From contig NZ_JBEBRB010000020.1 of the NCBI RefSeq assembly GCF_040395035.1, forward strand, positions 1 to 41,935: DNA of 41,935 nt. Direction: 5' to 3'. Position numbers and translations under genes: made by a program. The DNA is from Parapedobacter lycopersici_A. Its GTDB lineage: Bacteria; Bacteroidota; Bacteroidia; Sphingobacteriales; Sphingobacteriaceae. The notes under the pieces were generated by a model. That model did not search any database. It was given only the letters and a program-made list of their open reading frames with translations, and was not told where the DNA came from. Shown here one piece after another: positions 21,844 through 30,410 of the stretch (positions within the stretch are counted from its first letter, which is position 1; the number at the start of each line of letters is the position of its first letter).

Positions 21844-24216
21844 ATGATTAAAAATTTAATCGCAACCAGTGCGTTTTTCGTGCTAATGGGTACTGCTTTG
21901 GCTCAGCATTCGCTCACTGTCGAAGTCGTTTCCAATGAAAATGATGAGGTTTTAAGCGGTGCTTCCGTACAGTTAACGGGCACCCTGTCCACTGTTCATA
22001 CCGATCAATCCGGTTTGGCGGTATTCCGTAACGTCGCCCCGGGAACTTATAAAGTGCAGGTCAGCTTTGTGGGATTTCATACCCAGGCCCGCGAGGTTAC
22101 CGTTAGTGACAACGAGCAAACCCGCTTTTCAATGCGGCGCAGCAATGTGCTCACGGATGAAGTGATTGTTCGGGCCACCCGGGCCAGCGAGCAGACGGCC
22201 ACGACCTATAAAAACATCAGTAAGGAGGATATCGCTAAAAATAATATCGGGCAGGACCTGCCTTTTCTGCTCAATCAGACGCCATCAGTGGTCGTTTCCT
22301 CCGATGCCGGTGCGGGGGTCGGTTACACGGGTATGAGCATCCGGGGAAGCGACGCCACACGGGTAAACGTAACGATAAACGGCATTCCGTTAAATGACTC
22401 TGAGAGTATGGCCGTGGTGTGGGTAAATATGGCTGACTTCGCTTCTTCGGTAGATAATATCCAGATTCAGCGGGGCGTTGGAACGTCCACTAACGGGGCG
22501 GGTGCATTCGGTGGGAGTATCAATATTCAGACAACCACGCTTAATGAGGAACCTTACGCGGAACTGGACAATTCGCTCGGATCATACAACACGTTGAAAA
22601 ACACGGTCAGGTTGGGTACGGGGCTTATTAACAATAAATTCAGCTTCGACGGCAGGCTTTCGCGAGTCAAGAGCGATGGCTACATAGACCGGGCATCATC
22701 CGACCTGAAATCCTTCTTTTTAAGCGGCGCCTGGCATGGTGAGCGCAGTCTCCTGCGGGCCAACGTGTTTTCAGGAAAGGAACGTACCTATCAAGCCTGG
22801 AACGGCGTGCCGGAAGCTTTGCTGGCAACAGACCGGACCTACAATGAATTTACCTATGAAGGTCAGACTGATAATTATACGCAGACCCATTATCAGCTGC
22901 ACTATTCCAATGCACTTGCCGACAATCTGACATTGAACACGGCGCTGCACTACACCAGAGGCGCGGGATATTATGAAGAATACCGGGAGGGGGATGAATT
23001 CAAATCCTATGGGTTGGACGACGTGACTATCGGCGGAGAAACGATTTCAGCGACCGATCTGGTTCGCCGCAGGTGGCTTGATAACCATTTCTACGGACTT
23101 ACTTATTCACTTAACTACCAAACCGGCGTTAATTTGAATCTTACGCTTGGGGGCGCATACAATGAATACCGCGGCAAGCATTTCGGTGAGGTGATCTGGG
23201 CACAATACGCATCGAATAGCACATTGGGCGACCGGTATTATGAAGACGATGCGGTAAAAAAAGATTTCAATGTTTTCGGTAAAGCCGAGTACCGTATCGA
23301 TCGCCTTAACCTTTTTGCGGATTTCCAGTACCGCCGTGTGGCATACACCTTTTTAGGATTCGATCGTAACCTGATCCAGCTTGATCAAACGGATTACCTC
23401 AATTTCTTCAACCCTAAGGTTGGGGTAAGTTATCAGTTTGATAACAACAGTAACGTATACGCATCGTTAGCCATTGGTAACAAAGAGCCGATCCGTAAAG
23501 ACTATACGGAATCGTCAACCAACAGTCGGCCCCGGCCCGAGCACCTCAAAAATATCGAAGCGGGGTACCGCATAACGGGACGCAACTTTAATCTGGGAGC
23601 CAACGGTTATGCCATGCTGTACCGTGACCAGCTTATTGTAACCGGACAGATTAATGATGTAGGCAGTGCAATCCGGCAAAATGTGCCCGATAGTTACCGT
23701 CTCGGCCTTGAACTGGATGGGCAATGGCAGCCTGTTAGGCCACTTACCTGGTTGGTCACGGCCGCAGTAAGCCGCAATAAAATCAGGAATTTTACAGAGT
23801 ACGTCGACCTGTATGACTACCAGAGCCAACAGGAATTTTTTTACGAAAGCACAAACATCGCCATGTCCCCATCGTTTGTTGGCTCCAGTGAACTGGCCTA
23901 TCGGCCGTTCACCAATGCCGAGATCGCCTTAATAAGTAAATACGTGTCCCGCCAGTACCTGGATAATACCTCGACTGTGGAACGGAGCCTGGATGCCTTT
24001 CTCGTCAACAACGTAAGGCTGGCCTATAACACGAAATTTAAGGGGATAAAAAATGTGGGTCTCACCCTGCTGATCAATAATATCTTCCGTGAAAAATATG
24101 AAGCAAATGGCTATACTTGGGGGTATATTAATGAAGCTGGTGCCCGTGAGCATTTCAATTATTATTTCCCGCAGGCAACCGCTAATTTCTTATTGGGACT
24201 GAACCTGAAATTCTGA
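21844..24216 (+). CDS. TonB-dependent outer-membrane receptor, probable thiamin uptake
   Basis: Outer-membrane beta-barrel transporter of 790 residues. The signal peptide MIKNLIATSAFFVLMGTALAQ is followed by a carboxypeptidase-regulatory-like domain (about 22-105: LSGASVQLTGTLSTVHTDQSG, GTYKVQVSFVGF), a plug (about 115-230 with IRGSDATRVNVTINGIPLND and GAGAFGGSINIQT) and the barrel ending in the aromatic terminus FLLGLNLKF. No SusD partner is present. The TPP riboswitch upstream is the main clue to substrate: such receptors are predicted to import thiamin or its precursors. The riboswitch would lower expression when TPP is plentiful. Substrate is inference; the receptor class is clear. Confidence 0.9.
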   Translation: MIKNLIATSAFFVLMGTALAQHSLTVEVVSNENDEVLSGASVQLTGTLSTVHTDQSGLAVFRNVAPGTYKVQVSFVGFHTQAREVTVSDNEQTRFSMRRSNVLTDEVIVRATRASEQTATTYKNISKEDIAKNNIGQDLPFLLNQTPSVVVSSDAGAGVGYTGMSIRGSDATRVNVTINGIPLNDSESMAVVWVNMADFASSVDNIQIQRGVGTSTNGAGAFGGSINIQTTTLNEEPYAELDNSLGSYNTLKNTVRLGTGLINNKFSFDGRLSRVKSDGYIDRASSDLKSFFLSGAWHGERSLLRANVFSGKERTYQAWNGVPEALLATDRTYNEFTYEGQTDNYTQTHYQLHYSNALADNLTLNTALHYTRGAGYYEEYREGDEFKSYGLDDVTIGGETISATDLVRRRWLDNHFYGLTYSLNYQTGVNLNLTLGGAYNEYRGKHFGEVIWAQYASNSTLGDRYYEDDAVKKDFNVFGKAEYRIDRLNLFADFQYRRVAYTFLGFDRNLIQLDQTDYLNFFNPKVGVSYQFDNNSNVYASLAIGNKEPIRKDYTESSTNSRPRPEHLKNIEAGYRITGRNFNLGANGYAMLYRDQLIVTGQINDVGSAIRQNVPDSYRLGLELDGQWQPVRPLTWLVTAAVSRNKIRNFTEYVDLYDYQSQQEFFYESTNIAMSPSFVGSSELAYRPFTNAEIALISKYVSRQYLDNTSTVERSLDAFLVNNVRLAYNTKFKGIKNVGLTLLINNIFREKYEANGYTWGYINEAGAREHFNYYFPQATANFLLGLNLKF

Positions 24217-24289
24217 TAAAACGATTTTGGAAACTTATTGTTGGTTTTACTGGTAAGTACTTATTACTTTTACGGAAAACTTATGCGGT

Positions 24290-25528
24290 ATGACGAACAC
24301 ATTTAAACTGTTGGGAGTGGCTTCGACATTCATGGTGCTGGCGACATCATGCAATTCGTCTCCCAGTACGGACGGGCAAAATGCCGGTGCCGATTCGACG
24401 CTTGCGCCAGTCGAAACCAATGCTCCGAACAGCGACTATCAACCGGCTTTTGCGGGACAAACCCGTGTCGGTGGCGTAAAAACAGCCACTGATTATGCGG
24501 TTACCATACTCAGTGAAGCATTGGAAAGCCCCTGGGGAATTGCTGCCCTGCCGGATGGCCGCTTTTTAGTTACCGAAAAAGCAGGCACCATGCGGATCGT
24601 TGCGCCAGATGGTGCGCTGGGTGAAGCCATCGGAGGCTTGCCGAAAGTGAATGCGGATGGACAGGGGGGGTTACTGGGCGTCACTATTGACCCGGGTTTT
24701 GAATCAAATCGCATGGTCTATTGGACCTTTTCTGACAATACATCGAACGGCACAGTTACGGCAGTAGGCAAAGGCAAGCTGTCGGCCGATGAACGAACAA
24801 TGGAAAATGTACAGGTAATATACCGTGCTTCCCCGGCCTATGATGGCAGGCTGCACTACGGTTCACGCATCCTGTTCGACGGCACGGGTAACATTATCCT
24901 GAGTACGGGAGAACGCTCTGACCTGGAAACCAGGCCGCAGGCCCAGGACCTCAAATCGGGACTGGGCAAGGTCATCCGGATTACCAAAGACGGAAACCCG
25001 GCCCCGGGCAACCCATTTGAAGGACGCGCGGATGCACGGCCGGAGATTTATTCTTATGGCCACCGGAATGTGCAGGGGCTCGCCATCCACCCGGAAACAG
25101 GAGACCTGTGGGAAGCCGAGTTCGGCCCGCGCGGAGGAGATGAAATCAATCGGATCGAGGCGGGGAAAAATTACGGATGGCCCACCATTACCTATGGTAT
25201 TGAATATAGCGGCAAAAAAATCGGTGACAGCATCCAGCAACAGGAGGGGATGGAACAGCCCGTATATTACTACGATCCTTCGATTTCGCCCAGCGGCATT
25301 ACGTTTTATGCAGGAAATGCTATTCCCGAATGGCAAAACAACTTATTTGTTGCCTCGTTAAGTGGCACCCACATTGCGCGGCTGGTGATTGAAAATAACA
25401 AAGTCGTGGGTGAGGAACGCCTGCTTGCAGACCAAGGCCAGCGTTTCCGCGCCATTATCGAAGGGGTGGATGGCGCGCTTTATGCCATTACCGATGGAGG
25501 AAGGTTGTATCGCATTGGCAAAAAATAA
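24290..25528 (+). CDS. PQQ-type sugar dehydrogenase (glucose/sorbosone dehydrogenase family), lipoprotein
   Basis: Beta-propeller protein of 412 residues related to soluble aldose sugar dehydrogenases. The lipobox is LATSC after a short signal, then a low-complexity linker of about 30 residues. Family segments include ESPWGIAALPDGRFLVTEKAG, YDGRLHYGSRILFDG, YSYGHRNVQGLAIHPETGDLWEAEFGPRGGDEINRIEAGKNYGWP and a Ca/PQQ-region-like PSISPSGITFY. Sugar oxidation with PQQ is the known role of the family; I see no PQQ synthesis genes here, so cofactor and substrate are uncertain. It follows the TonB receptor by 73 bases but is not obviously linked to thiamin. Confidence 0.85.
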   Translation: MTNTFKLLGVASTFMVLATSCNSSPSTDGQNAGADSTLAPVETNAPNSDYQPAFAGQTRVGGVKTATDYAVTILSEALESPWGIAALPDGRFLVTEKAGTMRIVAPDGALGEAIGGLPKVNADGQGGLLGVTIDPGFESNRMVYWTFSDNTSNGTVTAVGKGKLSADERTMENVQVIYRASPAYDGRLHYGSRILFDGTGNIILSTGERSDLETRPQAQDLKSGLGKVIRITKDGNPAPGNPFEGRADARPEIYSYGHRNVQGLAIHPETGDLWEAEFGPRGGDEINRIEAGKNYGWPTITYGIEYSGKKIGDSIQQQEGMEQPVYYYDPSISPSGITFYAGNAIPEWQNNLFVASLSGTHIARLVIENNKVVGEERLLADQGQRFRAIIEGVDGALYAITDGGRLYRIGKK

Positions 25529-25540
25529 CACGCTGGATCA

Positions 25541-25999
25541 TTGAGGGCCGTAATCCAACGGGTGACCGAGGCCTCCTGTGCCGTGGAAGGCCGTATTACG
25601 GGGGCGATCAGGGAAGGGTTTCTGGTGCTCGTCGGGATAACAGCGGACGACGGCCGGGAAGACTTGGAATGGCTGGCACAGAAGATAGCCAACCTGCGTG
25701 TTTTCGGTGACGACCAGGGGCTGATGAACAGGTCCCTCCATGATATTGACGGCCACATTTTATTGATCTCGCAGTTCACGCTTTTTGCACAGACGAAAAA
25801 AGGCAACCGACCGTCTTTTATCCGTGCGGCTAAACCAGACCAGGCCATTCCGTTATACGAGGAGCTGGCAGCTTGCCTTTCCAGTCATCTCGGTAAGCCA
25901 GTGGAAAGAGGGGTGTTTGGTGCAGACATGAAAATTTCGCTGGTAAATGACGGTCCCGTAACCATCATTATGGACACCAAAGACAGGGAGAATCACTAA
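25541..25999 (+). CDS. dtd: D-aminoacyl-tRNA deacylase
   Basis: Removes D-amino acids (and glycine from tRNA-Ala) mis-attached to tRNA. The 152 residues begin RAVIQRVTEASCAVEG at the canonical position and contain the two active-site motifs SQFTLFA and NDGPVTIIMDT. The start codon must be TTG at 25541: family members start MRAVIQRV and no ATG or GTG lies nearby upstream in frame. It begins 12 bases after the dehydrogenase stop, so it is probably in the same transcript; weak initiation could keep its level low. Confidence 0.95.
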   Translation: MRAVIQRVTEASCAVEGRITGAIREGFLVLVGITADDGREDLEWLAQKIANLRVFGDDQGLMNRSLHDIDGHILLISQFTLFAQTKKGNRPSFIRAAKPDQAIPLYEELAACLSSHLGKPVERGVFGADMKISLVNDGPVTIIMDTKDRENH

Positions 26000-26042
26000 G
26001 GCCGGTCGCCATACCGGTCACATCATCTTTAAATACAAAAAC

Positions 26043-26369
26043 GTGACGATCAAAGAAGCACAATTGCGGGTAGACCAATGGATTAACACAACGGGCGTCC
26101 GCTACTTTAACGAATTAACCAATACGGCTATGCTGATGGAAGAAGTGGGTGAGGTAGCCCGGATCATGGCGCGGAAGTATGGGGAACAATCGTTTAAAAA
26201 ATCCGATGAACAGGTGGACCTGGCCGATGAATTGGCCGATGTATTATTTGTAGTGGTCTGCCTGGCCAACCAGACCGGTATTGACCTTACCGACGCGCTT
26301 GAAAAAAACTTCGCCAAGAAAGCCATTCGCGATGGCGAGCGGCATAAAAACAACGAGAAGCTGAAATAG
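26043..26369 (+). CDS. MazG-like nucleotide pyrophosphohydrolase
   Basis: A small all-alpha NTP pyrophosphohydrolase of 108 residues. The metal-binding motifs are LMEEVGEVARIMARKYGE and the later DLADELADVLFVVVCLANQTGIDL, an EExxE...ExxD pattern as in MazG/YpjD proteins. It begins with GTG at 26043. Likely role is removal of non-canonical nucleoside triphosphates. A weak hairpin (CCGGT 26002-26006 with ACCGG 26013-26017) lies between dtd and this gene, without a T-run. Confidence 0.88.
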   Translation: MTIKEAQLRVDQWINTTGVRYFNELTNTAMLMEEVGEVARIMARKYGEQSFKKSDEQVDLADELADVLFVVVCLANQTGIDLTDALEKNFAKKAIRDGERHKNNEKLK

Positions 26370-26371
26370 CA

Positions 26372-26403
26372 TTTAAGGAACAGGTCCTTCGATATCCCTT
26401 AAA
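26372..26403. terminator. Weak inverted repeat between convergent genes
   Basis: TTTAAGG (26372-26378) pairs with CCTTAAA (26397-26403) between the convergent mazG-like and yjjG-like genes, with a competing inner AAGGA/TCCTT stem. Only short T or A tracts flank it, so a bidirectional terminator is possible but weak. Confidence 0.3.
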
Positions 26404-26419
26404 CCACATTGCGCCGGTT

Positions 26420-27121
26420 TTAAAAAAGGCGTGTCAGTTCATCGAGGCTACGGATGCTTTGCGTAACATATTCCGGAACAGTGGCGTCGCAGGGGTTGAA
26501 ATAAATGGCATCCATGCCCACACGCTGGGCTCCCTGTATATCCGCTTCTAGGCTATCGCCTATCATGACGCTTTTCGCAATATCCGTGTTTGCATGCTTC
26601 ACGGCATAATGGAAAATCTCCGGATGCGGTTTGTGTACGCCAACCAGTTCGGAGATCACCATAGTGTTGAAATATTTCTTCAGGTCACACTTGACTACCT
26701 TAACCTGCGCAGCGTCATTAAACCCATTTGAAATAAGGTGCAGGGTGTATTTTTCTTTCAGGTACCCAAGCGTCTCATGGCTATGTGGGAAAAGGTTCGT
26801 TTTCTGCGGGCACAAGCGGAGGTAATCCGTCTCAAATGAACTTGGAAACAGTTTCGGGTCAATTCCCAATTCCCTGAATGTGTCGGCGAAACGAGCCTCC
26901 CGGAGCTCTTTTTTGCTTATTTTCCCGTGATGGTACATCGCCCAGAGACGATGGTTGTTCCGGTTATAGGTTTCAATAAACCGGTCGGGAGCATGGATTC
27001 CGAGGTTACGGAAATGGTAGATGTCAAAAAGTTCCATCAGGGTTTCTTCCGCATTTTTTTCGAAGTCCCAGATCGTGTGATCCAGGTCGAAGAAAATATC
27101 CGTTTTATTCCGTGGTTGCAC
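26420..27121 (-). CDS. yjjG: YjjG-type HAD pyrimidine nucleotidase
   Basis: HAD-family phosphatase of about 233 residues, acting on non-canonical pyrimidine nucleoside monophosphates in the YjjG family. Motif I is IFFDLDHTIWDF, motif II is LHLISNGF, and motif III/IV is KSVMIGDSLEADIQGAQRVG; a helical cap lies between. I place the start at GTG 27121 because it gives the usual six to seven residues before IFFDLDHT and because a TATCTTTG promoter element lies only four bases upstream; an ATG at 27139 would sit upstream of that element. If right, the mRNA is nearly leaderless. Confidence 0.85.
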   Translation of the reverse strand: MQPRNKTDIFFDLDHTIWDFEKNAEETLMELFDIYHFRNLGIHAPDRFIETYNRNNHRLWAMYHHGKISKKELREARFADTFRELGIDPKLFPSSFETDYLRLCPQKTNLFPHSHETLGYLKEKYTLHLISNGFNDAAQVKVVKCDLKKYFNTMVISELVGVHKPHPEIFHYAVKHANTDIAKSVMIGDSLEADIQGAQRVGMDAIYFNPCDATVPEYVTQSIRSLDELTRLF

Positions 27122-27125
27122 GGGG

Positions 27126-27133
27126 CAAAGATA
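27126..27133 (-). promoter_or_regulatory. Bacteroidota-type -7 element for the yjjG-like gene
   Basis: Minus-strand TATCTTTG matches TAnnTTTG. Transcription would start around 27120, at or next to the GTG start codon. No clear -33 TTG is seen. Confidence 0.4.
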
Positions 27134-27194
27134 ATACATTCTGTGCCGGCCACCCTGGCCAATTTTCTTAATATTGTCATAATGTAGCCCATCA

Positions 27195-27227
27195 TTTGTT
27201 TTTAACGGCTATAAATCGATACTTTTG
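27195..27227 (+). promoter_or_regulatory. Promoter of the histidine kinase operon
   Basis: The -33 TTTG (27195-27198) and the -7 TACTTTTG (27220-27227) are 21 bases apart, a near-ideal Bacteroidota promoter. Transcription would begin near 27233, so a GTG at 27227 cannot be the start; the ATG at 27251 is the first start codon on the transcript. Confidence 0.65.
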
Positions 27228-27250
27228 TGATTGCCTTTCAGGAGTTTAAT

Positions 27251-28132
27251 ATGCGGAAACCAATAGTGTTGTTTTATTTCCTGCTTTTTTATGCTTCAGC
27301 ACAGTTAGTCTGGTGGGGCGTGCTGCTTATTGAGACCCAGCCACACCGGAAGTCGATGATTATTGGCGAGGGAATTTTTTTTATGGTGATTTTCCTCGTC
27401 GGGGCATTGAAATTGAAAAAGGCCTTTGTGCGGGAACATAAACTCCAGAAGCAACAGCAGAACTTCCTGCTAGCCGTTACCCACGAACTTAAGTCGCCTT
27501 TAGCTTCCATCAAACTGTACATCCAAACCATCCTAAAGCGCGATTTGAACAAAGAACAGCAGGAACAGTTTTTATCCAATTCGTTAAAAGACATTGAACG
27601 GCTGGACGACCTCGTGGGAAATGTGCTTATTGCTACCAAGCTGGAGGGTATCCGGCCTAATTTTCCAAAGGAAGATATTAACCTGACCGAGCTGGTACAG
27701 CATGTGTCCGACCGGCTGCAGATCCATTCCTGCACTTCACAGGTCATCAAGACCGAGTTGGAACAAGAGGTGTATATCGAAGGCGACCGGTTTGCCCTGA
27801 CTAATGCGGTAACTAACCTTATTGAAAATGCAGTGAAGTATTCACCACCCTGCGCCCATGTATTTGTCCGGTTAGCAAAAGACAATGGAAATGTCCTGTT
27901 TTCAGTGGCCGATCATGGTATCGGAATAAAGGAAGAGGAAAAGAAGCGTATTTTCAATAAATTTTACCGGGTAGGACAGGAAGAAACCCGAAAAACAAAG
28001 GGTACGGGTCTGGGATTGTATATTGTGAAGACGGTATTGGAAAAACACCAAGCGCAGATTAAAGTAAGAGACAATAGCCCCTCAGGAAGCGTTTTTGAAG
28101 TCATATTTAATAACCATTATGCAGCAAACTAA
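27251..28132 (+). CDS. Sensor histidine kinase
   Basis: Two-component kinase of 293 residues. Two transmembrane helices (about 5-23 and 37-55) are joined by a loop of only about 13 residues, so there is no real extracellular sensor domain; the signal may be sensed in the membrane or from a partner protein. HisKA has the H-box AVTHELKSPLASIKL, and the ATPase has NLIENAVKYSP (N), DHGIGI (G1) and GTGLGLYIV (G2). The start is set by the promoter that overlaps the longer frame. Its end overlaps the response-regulator start by 14 bases. Confidence 0.92.
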   Translation: MRKPIVLFYFLLFYASAQLVWWGVLLIETQPHRKSMIIGEGIFFMVIFLVGALKLKKAFVREHKLQKQQQNFLLAVTHELKSPLASIKLYIQTILKRDLNKEQQEQFLSNSLKDIERLDDLVGNVLIATKLEGIRPNFPKEDINLTELVQHVSDRLQIHSCTSQVIKTELEQEVYIEGDRFALTNAVTNLIENAVKYSPPCAHVFVRLAKDNGNVLFSVADHGIGIKEEEKKRIFNKFYRVGQEETRKTKGTGLGLYIVKTVLEKHQAQIKVRDNSPSGSVFEVIFNNHYAAN

Positions 28133-28829
28133 GCAACGGATTTTATTGGTGGAAGATGAGGAACACCTATTGGAAGCCATTAAACTCAACCTGGAGTTGG
28201 AGGGATACCGGGTGTCTACAGCCACCGACGGTAAAAAAGCCCTGAAGGTATTTAAAGAAGAACGGTTCAACTTGGTCATACTGGACGTCATGATTCCCGA
28301 AATCGACGGATTCCAGGTGGCAGAAACGATACGGCTGCAGAATTCGGAAGTGCCTATTATGTTCCTAACTGCTAAAAACAGCAGCGAGGATCGCATCACC
28401 GGTCTTAAGAAGGGAGCGGATGATTACCTGGTAAAGCCGTTTAACCTGGAAGAATTGATTCTACGGGTGGGCATCCTGGTGCGCCGCGGTATGAAAGGGG
28501 AGGAGCTCAAGGAACTCAATTCGTATCAGATCGGCGACAAAACCATCTATTTCAATTCCTATGAACTCCACCACGCCGATGGAACGGTCACATCATTGAC
28601 TAAAAAGGAGACCATGTTGCTCAAATTGCTGATTGAGCGCCGTAACGAAGCCGTTTCCCGCGAACAGATACTTGAAACGGTTTGGAATTATGATGTTTAC
28701 CCTTCCACCCGGACCATTGATAATTTCATCCTCACGTTCAGAAAGTATTTCGAACCTGATCAGAAACACCCGGTTTACTTTCATTCAATACGCGGGGTAG
28801 GGTATAAGTTTACCGATAATCCCCAGTAG
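28119..28829 (+). CDS. OmpR/PhoB-family response regulator
   Basis: DNA-binding partner of the adjacent kinase, 236 residues. The receiver domain begins RILLVEDEEHLL, with phospho-acceptor D56 in LVILDVMIP and the signature lysine in VKPFNLEEL. The C-terminal winged helix has the recognition region VWNYDVYPSTRTIDNFILTFRKYFE. The start MQQTKQRI at 28119 gives the normal N-terminus; the upstream ATG-like codon at 28095 lies within the kinase gene. Target genes are unknown; the operon continues into a TPR protein and two heme genes. Confidence 0.94.
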   Translation: MQQTKQRILLVEDEEHLLEAIKLNLELEGYRVSTATDGKKALKVFKEERFNLVILDVMIPEIDGFQVAETIRLQNSEVPIMFLTAKNSSEDRITGLKKGADDYLVKPFNLEELILRVGILVRRGMKGEELKELNSYQIGDKTIYFNSYELHHADGTVTSLTKKETMLLKLLIERRNEAVSREQILETVWNYDVYPSTRTIDNFILTFRKYFEPDQKHPVYFHSIRGVGYKFTDNPQ

Positions 28830-28831
28830 CT

Positions 28832-29353
28832 ATGATGACGACAAAAGTACGTATCGTCGTATTATTGCTTGCTTTACTGTTGTTAATCTATGCCATTTAT
28901 GCCCATGTTTACCAGTCGGTCGCACTTATCATAGGCGGAATGGGGTACCTAATCTGGAGCCATTTCAGGGAAGGCACAGTCTTCCTCGCCTCGCAGGCTT
29001 TCCAGCAACATGATTTTGAAAAAGCGCGGCGGTTGCTCGCAGATATAAAGAAGCCCGAGTACCTGCGTAAAAAAAGACGGAACTATTACGAGTTCATGAG
29101 TGGCAACCTCGCGTTAAAAGCGGGCGATTACGACGCGGCTGAAAGGCATTTCCAGATTGCTTCAAGGCTGCCTTTCCGCAGGCCCAATGACAAGGCCATT
29201 ATCCTGGTAAACCTGGCTAATATTAATCTTCATAAAAAGGATTATGAACGGGTCAGGGCCTACATCGCAGTGGCCCGTAAACTGGAAGTAACCTCGCGAA
29301 TAGCACAGATCATTAACAAAATAGAAAACGAAATACCTAAAGACCAATCGTGA
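28832..29353 (+). CDS. Membrane-anchored TPR-like protein
   Basis: A 173-residue protein starting two bases after the response regulator stop. Two N-terminal hydrophobic segments (about 6-24 and 29-43) are followed by helical repeats of TPR type: ASQAFQQHDFEKARRLLADI, MSGNLALKAGDYDAAERHFQIASRL and AIILVNLANINLHKKDYERVRAYIAVARKL. It probably faces the cytoplasm and may serve as a scaffold or accessory for the kinase. The stop overlaps the hemE GTG. Function is not established. Confidence 0.8.
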   Translation: MMTTKVRIVVLLLALLLLIYAIYAHVYQSVALIIGGMGYLIWSHFREGTVFLASQAFQQHDFEKARRLLADIKKPEYLRKKRRNYYEFMSGNLALKAGDYDAAERHFQIASRLPFRRPNDKAIILVNLANINLHKKDYERVRAYIAVARKLEVTSRIAQIINKIENEIPKDQS

Positions 29354-30387
29354 CAAACAAACTGCAGAATGATTTATTGATACGTGCTGCCTTTTCGCAG
29401 CAGACGGAACGCCCGCCTGTATGGATGATGCGCCAGGCTGGCCGGTTTATGAAGGAATACTGGGAAATCAAAAATAAGTACTCCTTTCTCGAAATGTGCA
29501 AAACACCGGAGATTGCCGCGGATGTTACCATGCTTCCTGTGGATTTGCTGGGTGTAGACGCCGCTATTCTATTTTCCGACATATTGGTTACCCCCGAGGC
29601 GATGGGTGGCATATTGAGCTTTGAAGATGGAGTAGGTCCCCGGTTTGCTAATCCGGTCAGGGACAGGGCGGGGGCGGAAGCCCTGCAAACCGAGGTGCTA
29701 CCTAAGCTGCAATACGTGGCGGATGCAATAAAGGTGATCCAGCAGCGGCTACAGGGCCGCATTCCGCTGATCGGTTTTGCGGGGGCGCCATTCACCGTGC
29801 TAAGCTACCTGGTGGAAGGGGGATCTTCCAAAGATTTTAAGCGGACTAAGCTGCTCCTGAACAACGAGCCCGAGCTGGCGCACCTGCTGCTGCAGAAAAT
29901 TACAGATGTCACGGTAGCTTACCTGAACATGCAGATTGCGGCGGGCGTAAATGCGGTGCAGCTCTTTGATAGCTGGGCGATGGCGCTGTCGTGGGATGAC
30001 TATCGGCATTTTGCGCACCGATATAATACGGAAATTATTGCCAAAATCGACCGGAAAGATATTCCTGTGATCTCGTTCTGCAAAGGAAGTTCTGTGTTTG
30101 CACCACTGATGGCGGAGGCGAATCCCGATGTTGTGTCGGTTGACTGGAATGCAGACCTGCGCCAGCTCAAAGACCGCCTGCCGAAAAGCGTGGCCGTACA
30201 AGGGAATTTAGATCCCTTTGTGCTGTACGCGGATAAACGTGTAATCAAAACCAAAATAACCGAATTGTTCGAGCGGATGCGCGGGCAGCCGGGGTTCATC
30301 TTTAATTTAGGACACGGCATCATGCCGGATATTCCGTTTGATCACGTAAAGTACGCCGTTGAAGTGGTGCGGGAATTCCGGTATTGA
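29350..30387 (+). CDS. hemE: Uroporphyrinogen decarboxylase
   Basis: Converts uroporphyrinogen III to coproporphyrinogen III. The 345 residues include PVWMMRQAGRFMKEYWEIK with the substrate-binding arginines, ILFSDILVTPEAMG with the catalytic aspartate, FAGAPFTVLSYLVEGGSSK and the closing GHGIMPDIPFDHVKYAVE. Translation begins at GTG 29350, four bases overlapping the TPR protein stop, so coupling is likely. It belongs to the two-component operon, away from the hemA cluster. Confidence 0.97.
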   Translation: MTNKLQNDLLIRAAFSQQTERPPVWMMRQAGRFMKEYWEIKNKYSFLEMCKTPEIAADVTMLPVDLLGVDAAILFSDILVTPEAMGGILSFEDGVGPRFANPVRDRAGAEALQTEVLPKLQYVADAIKVIQQRLQGRIPLIGFAGAPFTVLSYLVEGGSSKDFKRTKLLLNNEPELAHLLLQKITDVTVAYLNMQIAAGVNAVQLFDSWAMALSWDDYRHFAHRYNTEIIAKIDRKDIPVISFCKGSSVFAPLMAEANPDVVSVDWNADLRQLKDRLPKSVAVQGNLDPFVLYADKRVIKTKITELFERMRGQPGFIFNLGHGIMPDIPFDHVKYAVEVVREFRY

Positions 30388-30410
30388 TATCCTCCGGATA
30401 AATACAGGGA

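Noticed and set aside
27227..27250. GTG start giving the histidine kinase eight more residues
   Set aside because: The GTG overlaps the last base of a near-ideal promoter -7 element, before the expected transcription start.
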